Positions 1-9,707 of a stretch of 64,000 nt of DNA are shown here, one piece after another (the stretch's first letter is position 1; each line of letters begins with the position of its first letter). Under the pieces are notes generated by a model. That model did not search any database. It saw only the letters and a list, made by a program, of their open reading frames with translations, and was not told where the DNA came from. The DNA comes from JASJAR01 sp038530285 (lineage in GTDB: Bacteria > Pseudomonadota > Alphaproteobacteria > Rhodobacterales > Rhodobacteraceae), in the NCBI GenBank assembly GCA_038530285.1, contig JBCBCY010000005.1:124001-188000 (forward strand), in the 5' to 3' direction. A program made the translations under genes and the position numbers.

Positions 1-54
1 TGTCTATACATAAGATAGCTATGCGCGGTACATTGCCAATCTATTCGGCGGCAT

Positions 55-2937
55 TTACTCAGCGGCGACCTTCGCCCCCCCGAGCATGGGTTTCAGATAG
101 CGGCCGGTGTGGCTTTCGGCGACCTCGGCCACCTGTTCTGGGGTGCCGGTGGCCACGATCTGCCCGCCGCCGTCGCCGCCTTCGGGACCGATATCGATGA
201 TATGATCGGCGGTTTTCACCACATCGAGGTTGTGTTCGATCACGATGACCGAATTGCCCTGATCGACCAGCTCATGCAGGACTTCCAAAAGCTTGCGGAC
301 GTCTTCGAAGTGCAGCCCCGTGGTGGGTTCGTCCAGAATATAAAGCGTGCGGCCCGTCGACCGTTTGGCCAGTTCTTTCGACAGTTTGACCCGCTGGGCT
401 TCGCCGCCCGACAGGGTCGTGGCCTGCTGGCCGACCTTGATATAGCCGAGGCCCACGCGCACCAGGGCATCCATCTTTTCGCGAATGGACGGCACGGCCT
501 TGAAAAACTCTTGGGCGTCTTCGACGGTCATATCAAGAACGTCGGCTATCGACTTGCCTTTAAAGCGAATTTCCAGCGTTTCACGGTTGTAGCGCGCGCC
601 TTTGCAGGTTTCGCAGGTGACGTAGACATCCGGCAGAAAGTGCATTTCAATCTTGATGACACCGTCGCCCTGACACGCCTCACACCGCCCGCCCTTGACG
701 TTGAAGGAAAACCGCCCCGGCTTGTAGCCGCGCGCCTTGGCTTCCGGCAGGCCGGCAAACCAGTCGCGGATGGGCGTGAAGGCCCCGGTGTAGGTGGCCG
801 GATTGGACCGGGGCGTGCGTCCGATGGGCCGCTGGTCGATGTCAATCACCTTGTCGAGGTAGTCAAGCCCCTTGATGGTTTCGCAAGGGGCCGGGGTCTG
901 GCGGGCCCCGTTCAGATGCATCGATGCGGTCTTGAACAGGGTCTCGATCGTCAGGGTCGATTTGCCGCCACCCGACACGCCGGTGACGCAGACGAATTGC
1001 CCGAGCGGAAAATCCGCGGTCACGTCTTGCAGATTGTTGCCGGTCGCCTTGACGACCTGCACGGATTTGCCTTTTCCGGGGCGGCGTTCGGCGGGCACTG
1101 AAATCTCGCGGCGCCCTGACAGATAATCCCCCGTGATCGACTTTTTGTTGGCGGTGAGTTTCGCGGGCGTGCCATGGGCGACAACCTGGCCGCCATGGAC
1201 CCCGGCCCCGGGCCCGATATCGAAGACGTAATCGGCTTCGCGGATGGCTTCTTCGTCATGTTCGACGACGATGACCGTATTGCCCTGATCGCGCAGGTTT
1301 TTCAGCGTTTCCAACAGGCGACCATTGTCGCGCTGGTGCAGCCCGATGGACGGCTCATCAAGCACATAAAGCACCCCGGTCAGCCCCGACCCGATCTGGC
1401 TGGCCAGCCGGATGCGCTGGCTTTCGCCCCCCGACAGGGTGCCCGCATTGCGCGACAACGTCAGATAATCGAGCCCGACATTGTTCAAAAACCCCAACCG
1501 TTCACGGATTTCCTTCAGGATGGGCCGCGCGATTTCGTTTTTCTGGTCGCTGAGGTCTGCCGGCACGGTTTCGCACCAGTCAAAGGCTTCGCGGATCGAC
1601 ATTTCAACGACCTGGCCCGCGTGCAACAGCCGGTCGCCCTTTTTGGTGGGCTTGCCGATTTTCACCGCCAGGGCTTCGGGGCGCAGCCGATAGCCGTTGC
1701 AGGTGCCACAGGGGCGGTTGTTCTGGTAGCGTTCGAATTCCTCGCGCACCCAGGAACTGTCGGTTTCGCGGTAGCGGCGTTCCATGTTGGGGATGACGCC
1801 TTCGAAGGCGCGGGTCACCTGATAGACGCGGCCGCCTTCATCAAAACGGAACAGGATTTCATCATCACCCGACCCGTACAGGAACACCTGCTGGATGTGG
1901 GGGGCCAGGTCTTTCCACTTGGTGTTGCGCTTGAAATCGTAGTGTTTGGCGAGGCTGGCGATGGTCTGGGTAAAGTACGGCGAGGGTTTCTTGCGCCAGG
2001 ACGCAATGGCGCCCTCACCGACCGAAAGGTTCTGGTCGGGCACGACGAGGCGTTCGTCAAAGAACAATTCCACCCCCAACCCGTCGCAATCTGGACAGGC
2101 GCCGAAGGGGGCGTTGAAGGAAAACAGGCGCGGTTCAATCTCAGGGATGGTGAAGCCCGATTCCGGACAGGCGAAGTTTTCCGAAAACGTCACACGTTCG
2201 GGTTCGGCGTCTTGCGGCGCGGTTTCGAGGATTGCGATGCCATCGGCCAGATCAAGTGCTGTGCGAAAACTGTCGGCCAGGCGGGTCTCGATCCCTTCTT
2301 TCACGACAATCCGGTCGACAACGACGTCGATATCGTGGCGGAATTTTTTGTCGAGCGTCGGCGGTTCGTCGAGTTCATAAAACGCCCCGTCGACCTTGAC
2401 GCGCTGGAAGCCCTGCTTCCTGAGTTCCATGAATTCCTTTCGGTATTCGCCTTTGCGGTCGCGGATGATGGGGGCGAGCAAATAGCCGCGCGTGCCCTCA
2501 TCAAGCGTCATGACACGGTCGACCATGTCCTGGACCTGCTGCGCCTCAATCGGCTTGCCGGTCGCGGGCGAGTAAGGCGTGCCGACGCGGGCGAAGAGAA
2601 GCCGCATATAATCGTAAATCTCGGTCACGGTGCCGACGGTGGAGCGCGGGTTTTTCGACGTGGTCTTCTGTTCGATGGAAATCGCCGGGCTGAGCCCCGA
2701 GATATGATCGACATCGGGCTTTTCCATCATGTCGAGGAACTGGCGCGCATAGGCCGACAGGCTTTCGACATAGCGCCGCTGGCCTTCGGCATAGATTGTA
2801 TCGAACGCCAGCGAGGATTTGCCCGACCCCGACAGGCCGGTGATCACCACCAATTCATCGCGCGGAATGTCCACATCGATGGATTTCAGATTGTGTTCGC
2901 GCGCGCCGCGCACTTCGATCTTTTTCAGCTCGGGCAT
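55..2937 (-). CDS. uvrA: UvrA, excinuclease ABC subunit A
   Basis: UvrA is the damage-recognition ATPase of cytoplasmic UvrABC nucleotide excision repair. The 960-residue product, a normal family length, has two ABC ATPase modules. The first P-loop (GLSGSGKS) is at residues 34-41 and the second (GVSGGGKS) near residue 650; each has an LSGGE-QR signature and a Walker B (LDEPS, LDEPT). Zinc-binding Cys pairs (CPDCDG, CEACQGDG, CETCKG) are visible. I chose the start at 2937 over an in-frame start at 2988 because a GAGGTGGG ribosome-binding site lies just upstream and the protein then begins MPELKKIEV, as UvrA proteins usually do. It is transcribed alone here, and a possible LexA operator lies about 63 bases upstream of the start. 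Identification is secure. Confidence 0.97.
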   Translation of the reverse strand: MPELKKIEVRGAREHNLKSIDVDIPRDELVVITGLSGSGKSSLAFDTIYAEGQRRYVESLSAYARQFLDMMEKPDVDHISGLSPAISIEQKTTSKNPRSTVGTVTEIYDYMRLLFARVGTPYSPATGKPIEAQQVQDMVDRVMTLDEGTRGYLLAPIIRDRKGEYRKEFMELRKQGFQRVKVDGAFYELDEPPTLDKKFRHDIDVVVDRIVVKEGIETRLADSFRTALDLADGIAILETAPQDAEPERVTFSENFACPESGFTIPEIEPRLFSFNAPFGACPDCDGLGVELFFDERLVVPDQNLSVGEGAIASWRKKPSPYFTQTIASLAKHYDFKRNTKWKDLAPHIQQVFLYGSGDDEILFRFDEGGRVYQVTRAFEGVIPNMERRYRETDSSWVREEFERYQNNRPCGTCNGYRLRPEALAVKIGKPTKKGDRLLHAGQVVEMSIREAFDWCETVPADLSDQKNEIARPILKEIRERLGFLNNVGLDYLTLSRNAGTLSGGESQRIRLASQIGSGLTGVLYVLDEPSIGLHQRDNGRLLETLKNLRDQGNTVIVVEHDEEAIREADYVFDIGPGAGVHGGQVVAHGTPAKLTANKKSITGDYLSGRREISVPAERRPGKGKSVQVVKATGNNLQDVTADFPLGQFVCVTGVSGGGKSTLTIETLFKTASMHLNGARQTPAPCETIKGLDYLDKVIDIDQRPIGRTPRSNPATYTGAFTPIRDWFAGLPEAKARGYKPGRFSFNVKGGRCEACQGDGVIKIEMHFLPDVYVTCETCKGARYNRETLEIRFKGKSIADVLDMTVEDAQEFFKAVPSIREKMDALVRVGLGYIKVGQQATTLSGGEAQRVKLSKELAKRSTGRTLYILDEPTTGLHFEDVRKLLEVLHELVDQGNSVIVIEHNLDVVKTADHIIDIGPEGGDGGGQIVATGTPEQVAEVAESHTGRYLKPMLGGAKVAAE

Positions 2938-2999
2938 GTCCCACCTCAGGTTGATCGGCAAGGTAGGACGTTTGGCCTGAGTCTCCAATCGAAAAGTGA

Positions 3000-3014
3000 G
3001 AACAAACCGTAAAC
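3000..3014 (-). promoter_or_regulatory. Candidate LexA (SOS) box upstream of uvrA
   Basis: On the plus strand the sequence reads GAAC-N7-AAAC, which on the uvrA strand is GTTT-N7-GTTC. The alphaproteobacterial LexA consensus is the direct repeat GTTC-N7-GTTC, so this is one mismatch away. It lies 63 bases upstream of the uvrA start codon, a typical operator position, and uvrA is a classical SOS gene. The assignment rests on motif and context only. Confidence 0.4.
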
Positions 3015-3226
3015 TTGCAAATCTTAACTGTCAGCCTTTGCCATCTGGCCCGGTGCGGCCGCAAACTGCACAATCTGCGCACAATCGGGCAGCAAAGCCT
3101 GTGTGACAGTTGCACCTTTGGCGACAAACTGGCGGTTGACGCGGGAAAACCCTTTGATCGGGCACCCAAATGTGGTTTTTCTGTGGCGTGGGGGGCCGTC
3201 TGGCCCGGGTTTTTAAGGGTGCTGCA

Positions 3227-3922
3227 ATGAAAACTGGGATTCTGTCTGCCGTTCTGGCGGCGGCTTTGATCACCGCGTCAGGCGCTGACGCGTCTACGGC
3301 GAAGTTTGAGCTGAACTGGTCATCGACCAGCGGAACATCGACGACCGACGACACGATGAAAGCCTTTGGCACGCTGGAGGTTGGTGTCGGCGACGGCGAG
3401 CTTTTTGGTCTGCAGGATCTGGTGTCGATCGATGTGGCGGTGACCGGCGATACCATCAACGATTTCACGATCGATGGCACCGAAAACACGCAATTCCTGT
3501 TTGGCGAGATCTCCGCCGATGGCATGTTTGCGTTCCTGAGCGATTTCCTGTTCGCCAACTTCATTGACCCGTTTGTGGGCAATGGCTTCGGCTGCGATTT
3601 TGACGATCCCGAATTGTGCGGGTCGAGCAATTTCCAAGGCGGGCCGAACTACAACATCGTCAGCGGACGCCAGATCACGCCGACGGGCGTGAATGGCAAC
3701 AAAGGTACGACGACCTATGCAAGTGCCGGGCGTGCGCTTGCCTCGATCAGTCTGACCCGTCTGTTCGATGACCCCGACCCGGGCGATGACGGGAACGATA
3801 CGCCGGATATGGGCGGCGGGCCGGGCAATGACCTGTCCCCGATCCCGGTGCCGGCCTCGGCGCCGCTTCTGCTGGGTGGTCTGGCTGCATTGGCCTTGTG
3901 GCGGCGCCGAAGATCAGCCTAG
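3227..3922 (+). CDS. Secreted protein with VPLPA-type C-terminal sorting signal
   Basis: The 231-residue product starts with a signal peptide (MKTGILSAVLAAALITASG...) and ends with VPASAPLLLGGLAALALW followed by RRRRSA. That motif, transmembrane segment and Arg cluster match the PEP-CTERM-like VPLPA-CTERM anchors of Rhodobacterales, which are cut and anchored by an exosortase. The central part is acidic, with Asp/Gly-rich stretches, and resembles no enzyme. The start at 3227 is preferred to an upstream in-frame start because AAGGGT precedes it and it begins the signal peptide. A short GC hairpin (GGGCC-GTCT-GGCCC, 3193-3206) followed by five Ts lies just upstream of the ribosome-binding site. 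Its last 9 bases overlap the convergent MFS gene. The specific function is unknown. Confidence 0.8.
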   Translation: MKTGILSAVLAAALITASGADASTAKFELNWSSTSGTSTTDDTMKAFGTLEVGVGDGELFGLQDLVSIDVAVTGDTINDFTIDGTENTQFLFGEISADGMFAFLSDFLFANFIDPFVGNGFGCDFDDPELCGSSNFQGGPNYNIVSGRQITPTGVNGNKGTTTYASAGRALASISLTRLFDDPDPGDDGNDTPDMGGGPGNDLSPIPVPASAPLLLGGLAALALWRRRRSA

Positions 3923-5086
3923 TGCTGCGCGCTTTCTGCGCATGGCAAGCCAGGCCTGGCTGGCCGCCCCCACCGCAAGGAGCCCTGCGGCCGTCAGCAT
4001 GAACCCGCTGTGCCCCGCGACCGCGATGATCCCCAACAGCAGCGGCGTGCCCAGGGTGTTGCCGATATTGCCGGTCTGGGCCAGCGCGCCATTGGCCTGG
4101 GCGCGGTCCTCTGGTGCGGCGTTCAGATGCGGCACGGCCGCAAACCCGGCCCCCTGCACCAGCCCCAAAGCCGCCGCCAACACCAGACAGAGCGTCGGCT
4201 GACCGGGGGCCGCGACCAGCATCAAGGCCGTGAGTGCCGCACCCAGAAACCCCATCTGCATCACCGCCACGGGGCTGAACCAGGTCAAAAGCCGCACCCC
4301 AAGGATCAGCGACGACGCGATGGAGATCAGCGGCATCGCCCCGATCACAAAGACCCGCCACTCGGGCGCGATAAAGGGCGGCAGAAGCGTCAGCGTGCTG
4401 ACGAAACTCAACGTATAAAACAGCCAGCCGATGCCGGGGGCCGAGATAAAGGGCGAGCGATAGATCGCCAGGTGCCGCCGCAAAACGCCGCCCAGGCTGA
4501 TCGGGTCAGGGGGCCCCGGCGCATCGGCCCGCAGGCGCGCCCAGAGAAGTCCCGCAAAACCGATCATGTAAATCCCGTGGGCCACAAACAGCGCGGGCAC
4601 GCCAAACCCTGCCACCAGCGGCAGGCCCGCCCAGACCAGAACGGTATAGGCCACGCCGAAAAACGTGCCCCAAAGGGTCAGGGTGAAGCCGCGGTGACGC
4701 TCGGCTGAGATCAGCGAGATCAGGGTGGGGGCTGCCACCACAATGGCCAGATGCGACATCCCTTCGACAACGCGCGAGGCCAGAAACATCGCCAAGCTGG
4801 GCAGGCTGGCCTGATACATCGACACGAGCCCCCCCGCCAAAAGCCCGCCGATCAACGCTGCGCGAAACCCGATCCGGCCCACCAGCACACCGGCGGTGAC
4901 GCCCAGCACAATCCCCACAAAGCCCACCAGCGACACGGTGAACCCCAAAGACGCGCCGGCGTCAGGGTAGAGCTGCGCGATGTCTTCGAAGATGACCGAT
5001 ACCTTGCCGTATTGCGCCGCCGACCCAAGGCCTGCGCCCCAGATCAGAAAGACCAGCGGAAAATCTGTGGGTTTGGCCGATGTCAT
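3914..5086 (-). CDS. MFS transporter (CynX-like major facilitator)
   Basis: An inner-membrane protein of about 390 residues with roughly twelve hydrophobic segments spread along its length and the loop chemistry of the major facilitator superfamily (GVLVGRIGFRAAL after the second segment, a central polar loop near residue 195, then six more segments). The substrate cannot be read from sequence. The start at 5086 (MTSAKPTDF) is a guess; a GTG at 5105-5107 in the same frame would add seven residues, and neither has a strong ribosome-binding site. The 3' end overlaps the convergent VPLPA-CTERM gene by 9 bases. Confidence 0.8.
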   Translation of the reverse strand: MTSAKPTDFPLVFLIWGAGLGSAAQYGKVSVIFEDIAQLYPDAGASLGFTVSLVGFVGIVLGVTAGVLVGRIGFRAALIGGLLAGGLVSMYQASLPSLAMFLASRVVEGMSHLAIVVAAPTLISLISAERHRGFTLTLWGTFFGVAYTVLVWAGLPLVAGFGVPALFVAHGIYMIGFAGLLWARLRADAPGPPDPISLGGVLRRHLAIYRSPFISAPGIGWLFYTLSFVSTLTLLPPFIAPEWRVFVIGAMPLISIASSLILGVRLLTWFSPVAVMQMGFLGAALTALMLVAAPGQPTLCLVLAAALGLVQGAGFAAVPHLNAAPEDRAQANGALAQTGNIGNTLGTPLLLGIIAVAGHSGFMLTAAGLLAVGAASQAWLAMRRKRAALG

Positions 5087-5190
5087 GGGGCGTGTGATAG
5101 ACCGCACAGGTCCGGTTTCCCAGACTTGAGGTTTGGGTGACCCTGGGGCACCCTAACCACACTGCTGTCATGCTTGCCGAGGTCCCCAAG

Positions 5191-8178
5191 ATGCGATTGC
5201 TTGCTTTTTGTCTTGTCCTTTTGATGCCGCTGAGTGCCGCCGCGCAAGACCGGACGAACACGATCCTTGTGCTCGACGGGTCCGGGTCGATGTGGGGGCA
5301 GATCGACGGGACCGCGAAGATCACCATCGCCCAGGATGTGGTGCGCGATTTGCTGGGGACCCTGCCGGACACCCAGGAACTTGGCCTGACGGTCTATGGC
5401 CACCGCGCGCGCGGCGATTGCACCGATATTGAGACCATCGTGGCCCCCGGCGCCGGGACGCGAGAGGCGATTGCAACGGCCGTAGGCGGCATCAAACCCT
5501 TGGGCAAAACGCCCATGACGGACGCGGTGATTGCGGCGGCCAATGCGCTGCGGTTCACCGAAGAAAAAGCCACCGTCGTGCTGGTGTCTGACGGGGTGGA
5601 AACCTGCAACCCCGACCCTTGCGCGGCCGCCCGCGCGCTGGAAGCGGCCGGGATCGATTTCACCGCCCATGTGGTGGGGTTTGACGTCGGTGCCGACCCT
5701 GAAGCGCTGGCCCAGATGCAATGCATCGCCGCGGAAACCGGCGGGCAGTTCCTGACGGCGGAAAACGCGACCGAATTGTCGACAGCCCTGGTGACGGTGG
5801 CGGCGGAGCCTGCGCCCCCTGCCCCTGTGACGGTGACATTCCGGGGCCGTGCGGGGCCCGATGGGCCGGTGATCACCGACCCGCTGGTATGGTCGATCGC
5901 GGGGCCTGACGGGCAGATCGCTGACGCGCAACAGGCCCCGAGCCTGGCGTTTGAATTGCCGCCGGGCGACTACCGGGTCGCGGCCCTTTGGCCCCAATTC
6001 GAAGAGATCGTGGAATTGACCGCCAGGGTGGCGCAGACCGGAATTGTCGACGTGGTGTTCCCCGCCCCGCCGCCGCCGCCGGTGGAGGTGACGTTTCGCG
6101 CGACCGAAGGACGAAACGGGCCGCAGATTGACGACCCGCTGGACTGGGCGTTTTTCCAGGACGGCGCGCAGTTGGGCGACACGCTGACGGGGGCCACGAT
6201 CACCGGCAATCTGCCGCGCGGGGCCTACCGCGTGATGGTCACCCGGCCCGTTGATGGGGCCAGGGCGGAAGAGACCTTTGGCGTGGGCACGGTCAATGCG
6301 ACCGTCACGCTTGTCTTGCCCGAATTCCTGCCCGCAGCGACCTTGGACGCCCCGGGCGAGGTCGTCGCGGGGTCGACGTTTGATGTGATCTGGACGGGCC
6401 CGGACGCGGAGCTTGATTACATCGCCACCGCGCAGCCCGATGCGCGCCCCGGCGCCTATGAAACCTATACCTACACCCGGGAAGGGCCGTTGTTGAAGCT
6501 GTTGGCACCCGCCACGCCGGGCGAATACCGGCTGCAATATGTGTTGCGCGATGGGGCCAAGGTGTTGAGCGATCAGGCGTTGGTCGTGGTGCCGGTGGCG
6601 GCCACGCTGTCAGCGCCAGACACGGGCCTTGCGGGCGAGACGATCACGGTGGAATGGACCGGCCCGGATTATGAGCTGGATTATATCGCGGTGTCGAAGG
6701 TCGGGGACCGCGACGGGGTCTATGAAAACTACACCTATACCCGGGAGGGCTCGCCCCTGGGGCTGGTGATGCCGACGGAGCCTGGGGATTACGAGCTGCG
6801 CTACACTTTGCGCCAGGATTCCGAAGTCATCGCGCGCGTACCGATCACCGTGGGTGCTGTGGCCGCTGACCTTGCCGCACCTGACAAGGCCATCGCGGGC
6901 GAGACGATCACGGTGGAATGGACCGGCCCGGATTATGAGCTGGATTACATCGCGGTGTCAAAGGTCGGGGACCGCGACGGGGTCTATGAAAACTACACCT
7001 ATACCCGTGAGGGCTCGCCCCTGGGGCTGGTGATGCCGACCGAGCCTGGGGATTACGAACTCCGCTACACTTTGCGCCAGGATTCCGAAGTCATCGCGCG
7101 CGTACCGATCACCGTGGGTGCTGTGGCCGCTGATCTTGTTGCACCTGACAAGGCCATCGCGGGTGAGACGATCACGGTCGAATGGACCGGCCCGGATTAC
7201 GAGTTGGATTATATCGCGGTGTCGAAGGTCGGGGACCGCGACGGGGTCTATGAAAACTACACCTACACCCGTGAAGGCTCGCCCCTACAGGTGGTGATGC
7301 CGTCGGAACCCGGCCGTTACGAGTTGCGCTATACCTTGCGCCAAGACAGCGAGGTGATTGCCCGCCGGGCGATTGAGATCACTGGCGCCGAGGCCAGCCT
7401 GAGCGCCCCTGACACCGCACCTGCGGGGTCGGCCATTCCTGTCAGCTGGACGGGACCGGCCTATGCGCGCGATTTCATCGCCATCGCGCGGGTCGGCGAC
7501 CGGGATGGTCAGCGGATTGCCCAGACCAACACCGATCAGGGGCCTGATCTGATGGTCGAAGCCCCGATGGAGCCGGGCGATTATGAGTTGCGCTATGTGT
7601 TGCGCCAGGATGCCACCGTGATTGCGCGCCGCGAGATCGAGGTGACCCCGGTCACCGCAACCCTGACCGCACCGGCCACGGCCCCTGCGGGGGGGCCACT
7701 TGCCATCACATGGGACGGTCCGGGCTACCGCGATGACCGGATTGCGATTGCCGAACCGGGGTCGCGGTCGGGGCAGATGGTGAACTACACCAATGCGCGC
7801 GACGGCCAAACGGTTGAGGTGATCATGCCCGCCACCCCCGGCACCTATGAGTTGCAATATATCGTGCGCGGCAAGCCGGTGACCGTGTTGACCCGGCAAG
7901 CGATCACGGTCACGCCGGTGACGGCGTCCGTCACGGCCCCCGAAGGCGCAAAGGCTGGCGATTACGTGCAGCTGGACTGGGAGGGGCCGGGCTATGCGCG
8001 TGACGCGATTGTCATCGCCGAAGCGGGGGGTGGCCGGAACCTGCGGCGGTACCTATTGCGCGGGACGGGCCCGGTGGAGGTGCAAATGCCCGACGCGCCG
8101 GGCACCTATGAGCTTCGCTATGTCATGGGGGAAGGGCGCACGGTTCTTACGACCGTCCCGCTGGTGGTTGGCGACTAA
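5191..8178 (+). CDS. Secreted VWA-domain protein with seven tandem Ig-like repeats
   Basis: The 995-residue product has a signal peptide (MRLLAFCLVLLMPLSAAAQ), then a von Willebrand factor A domain at about residues 22-205 with an intact MIDAS start (DGSGSMW, D29). Two beta-rich segments follow (about 210-380), then about seven repeats of roughly 88 residues, each with a WxGPxY/D core, a D-x-I-A-I/V stretch and a closing G-x-YELRY-x-LR. The repeats beginning near 6610, 6874 and 7138 are almost identical. No C-terminal membrane anchor is visible, so it is probably periplasmic or released. The start at 5191 is preferred because GAGG precedes it and it opens the signal peptide. Metal-dependent protein binding is likely, but the partner is unknown. 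Confidence 0.8.
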   Translation: MRLLAFCLVLLMPLSAAAQDRTNTILVLDGSGSMWGQIDGTAKITIAQDVVRDLLGTLPDTQELGLTVYGHRARGDCTDIETIVAPGAGTREAIATAVGGIKPLGKTPMTDAVIAAANALRFTEEKATVVLVSDGVETCNPDPCAAARALEAAGIDFTAHVVGFDVGADPEALAQMQCIAAETGGQFLTAENATELSTALVTVAAEPAPPAPVTVTFRGRAGPDGPVITDPLVWSIAGPDGQIADAQQAPSLAFELPPGDYRVAALWPQFEEIVELTARVAQTGIVDVVFPAPPPPPVEVTFRATEGRNGPQIDDPLDWAFFQDGAQLGDTLTGATITGNLPRGAYRVMVTRPVDGARAEETFGVGTVNATVTLVLPEFLPAATLDAPGEVVAGSTFDVIWTGPDAELDYIATAQPDARPGAYETYTYTREGPLLKLLAPATPGEYRLQYVLRDGAKVLSDQALVVVPVAATLSAPDTGLAGETITVEWTGPDYELDYIAVSKVGDRDGVYENYTYTREGSPLGLVMPTEPGDYELRYTLRQDSEVIARVPITVGAVAADLAAPDKAIAGETITVEWTGPDYELDYIAVSKVGDRDGVYENYTYTREGSPLGLVMPTEPGDYELRYTLRQDSEVIARVPITVGAVAADLVAPDKAIAGETITVEWTGPDYELDYIAVSKVGDRDGVYENYTYTREGSPLQVVMPSEPGRYELRYTLRQDSEVIARRAIEITGAEASLSAPDTAPAGSAIPVSWTGPAYARDFIAIARVGDRDGQRIAQTNTDQGPDLMVEAPMEPGDYELRYVLRQDATVIARREIEVTPVTATLTAPATAPAGGPLAITWDGPGYRDDRIAIAEPGSRSGQMVNYTNARDGQTVEVIMPATPGTYELQYIVRGKPVTVLTRQAITVTPVTASVTAPEGAKAGDYVQLDWEGPGYARDAIVIAEAGGGRNLRRYLLRGTGPVEVQMPDAPGTYELRYVMGEGRTVLTTVPLVVGD
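6637..7290 (+). repeat. Near-identical 264-bp in-frame tandem repeats
   Basis: The same sequence begins at 6637, 6901 and 7165, so the unit is exactly 264 bases (88 codons). The first two units match almost base for base to the end and the third matches for roughly the first 120 bases before diverging. The repeats are coding and belong to the Ig-like array of the VWA protein. Confidence 0.9.
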
Positions 8179-8212
8179 GCCTCAAGGCCGCTTCATCCTG
8201 GCGAAAATACGC

Positions 8213-8256
8213 TTGGGGGGGGCCGAAGGCCGGGGCAGACAGCCCCCCACCCTTTT
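8213..8256 (+). terminator. Candidate terminator after the VWA gene
   Basis: TGGGGGG pairs with CCCCCCA around an internal GGCC-GAA-GGCC hairpin and is followed by a short T-run (CCCTTTT). It lies in the 81-base gap between the convergent VWA and lpdA genes, so it may serve the plus strand. The T-run is weak. Confidence 0.4.
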
Positions 8257-8259
8257 GGC

Positions 8260-9657
8260 TTAGATGTGGACCACGCGGTCGTAAGCGTCGAGCACGCTTT
8301 CATGCATCATTTCCGACAGCGTCGGGTGCGGGAAGACCGTTTCCATCAGGTCAGCCTCGGTCGTTTCGAGCTGGCGGCCCACGACATAACCCTGGATCAG
8401 CTCGGTGACTTCGGCGCCGACCATATGGGCGCCCAGAAGCTCGCCCGTCTTTTCGTCAAAGATGGTTTTGACCAGGCCTTCGGGTTCGCCCAGAGCGATC
8501 GCCTTGCCGTTGCCGATAAACGGGAACCGGCCGACCTTGATCTTGTAGCCAAGCTCTTTCGCCTTGGCTTCGGTATATCCGACGCTGGCCACCTGCGGGT
8601 GGCAATAGGTGCACCCTGCGATGGTTTCAGGCTTGATCGGGTGGACGTTGTTCTTGCCCGCGATCAATTCGGCGACCATCACGCCTTCGTGGGACGCTTT
8701 GTGCGCAAGCCAGGGTGCGCCGGCGATATCGCCGATGGCATAGAGCCCTTCGACCCCGGTGCGGCAGTAGTCATCGGTGACCACATGGGTGCGGTCGATC
8801 TTCACGCCCAAGGCTTCAAGCCCGAGGTTTTCGGTATTGCCGACGATGCCGACGGCGGAAATCACGGTATCAACCTCGATCTTTTCGACCTTGCCGTTCA
8901 CTTCGACATGGGCGGTGACCTTGTCCTTGGCGCGTTCCAACTGTTTGACCATGGCCTTTTGCAGGATTTTCATCCCCTGCTTTTCGAAGGATTTCTTGGC
9001 AAAGGTCGAGATTTCTTCGTCTTCCACGGGCAGGATGCGGTCCATCACTTCCACCACGGTCGTGTCGCAGCCCAGGGTGTTGTAAAAGCTGGCAAACTCG
9101 ATCCCGATGGCGCCCGACCCGATGACCAGGAGTTTTTTGGGCATGTATTTCGGGGTGAGCGCGTGCTTATACGTCCAGACCCGGTCGCCGTCCGCTTCGA
9201 GGCCCGGCAATTCGCGCGCCCGCGCGCCGGTGGCCAGGATGATGTTCTTGCCCTTGAGCGTTTCAGACCCTTTGTCCGTCTTCACACTGACGGTGCCTTT
9301 GGCGGGGATCGTGGCCTCGCCCATGAAGGTCGTGACCTTGTTTTTCTTCATCAGATGGCCGACGCCGCCGTTGAGCTGTTTGGCCACCGCGCGCGACCGC
9401 GCGACCACGGCGTCAAGATCATAATCAATACCTTCGGCTTTGAGACCGAATTCCTTGGCGCGGTGCATCAGGTGAAACACTTCCGACGAGCGCAGCATCG
9501 CTTTGGTCGGGATACAGCCCCAGTTCAGGCAGATCCCGCCCATGTGTTCGCGTTCGACAATCGCGACCTTCTGGCCCAGCTGACTGGCGCGAATGGCGGC
9601 CACATAGCCCCCGGGGCCTGCGCCGATGACGATTGTGTCGAATGTGGTCTCTGCCAT
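8260..9657 (-). CDS. lpdA: Dihydrolipoyl dehydrogenase
   Basis: E3 flavoprotein of 2-oxoacid dehydrogenase complexes or the glycine cleavage system; it reoxidises dihydrolipoamide with NAD+ in the cytoplasm. The 465-residue product has an FAD Rossmann motif (GAGPGGYVAA), the redox-active disulfide (GGICLNWGCIPTK), an NAD-binding GSGAIG near residue 180, and the C-terminal HPHPTLSE with the catalytic His-Glu pair. The start at 9657 follows AGGAG at a good distance, so 13 upstream in-frame codons are excluded. No E1 or E2 gene is adjacent, so the partner complex cannot be told from context. A possible FNR-type operator lies about 55 bases upstream. Confidence 0.95.
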   Translation of the reverse strand: MAETTFDTIVIGAGPGGYVAAIRASQLGQKVAIVEREHMGGICLNWGCIPTKAMLRSSEVFHLMHRAKEFGLKAEGIDYDLDAVVARSRAVAKQLNGGVGHLMKKNKVTTFMGEATIPAKGTVSVKTDKGSETLKGKNIILATGARARELPGLEADGDRVWTYKHALTPKYMPKKLLVIGSGAIGIEFASFYNTLGCDTTVVEVMDRILPVEDEEISTFAKKSFEKQGMKILQKAMVKQLERAKDKVTAHVEVNGKVEKIEVDTVISAVGIVGNTENLGLEALGVKIDRTHVVTDDYCRTGVEGLYAIGDIAGAPWLAHKASHEGVMVAELIAGKNNVHPIKPETIAGCTYCHPQVASVGYTEAKAKELGYKIKVGRFPFIGNGKAIALGEPEGLVKTIFDEKTGELLGAHMVGAEVTELIQGYVVGRQLETTEADLMETVFPHPTLSEMMHESVLDAYDRVVHI

Positions 9658-9707
9658 TTTGGTCTCCTTTTGCCCGCAAGGCTTGGCACGGACCATCGCA
9701 CGACACT

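Noticed and set aside
1174..3012. A 612-codon plus-strand open frame
   Set aside because: It is the exact antisense of uvrA, whose motifs are unmistakable; the plus-strand translation has no recognisable domain.
3193..3214. Hairpin plus T-run before the first VPLPA-CTERM gene as a riboswitch or attenuator
   Set aside because: The stem is only five base pairs, three Gs separate it from the T-run, and no ligand-binding architecture is visible.
5083..6537. A 484-codon minus-strand open frame
   Set aside because: It lies antisense to the VWA protein gene and its translation is Arg/Gly/His-rich, typical of a shadow in GC-rich DNA.
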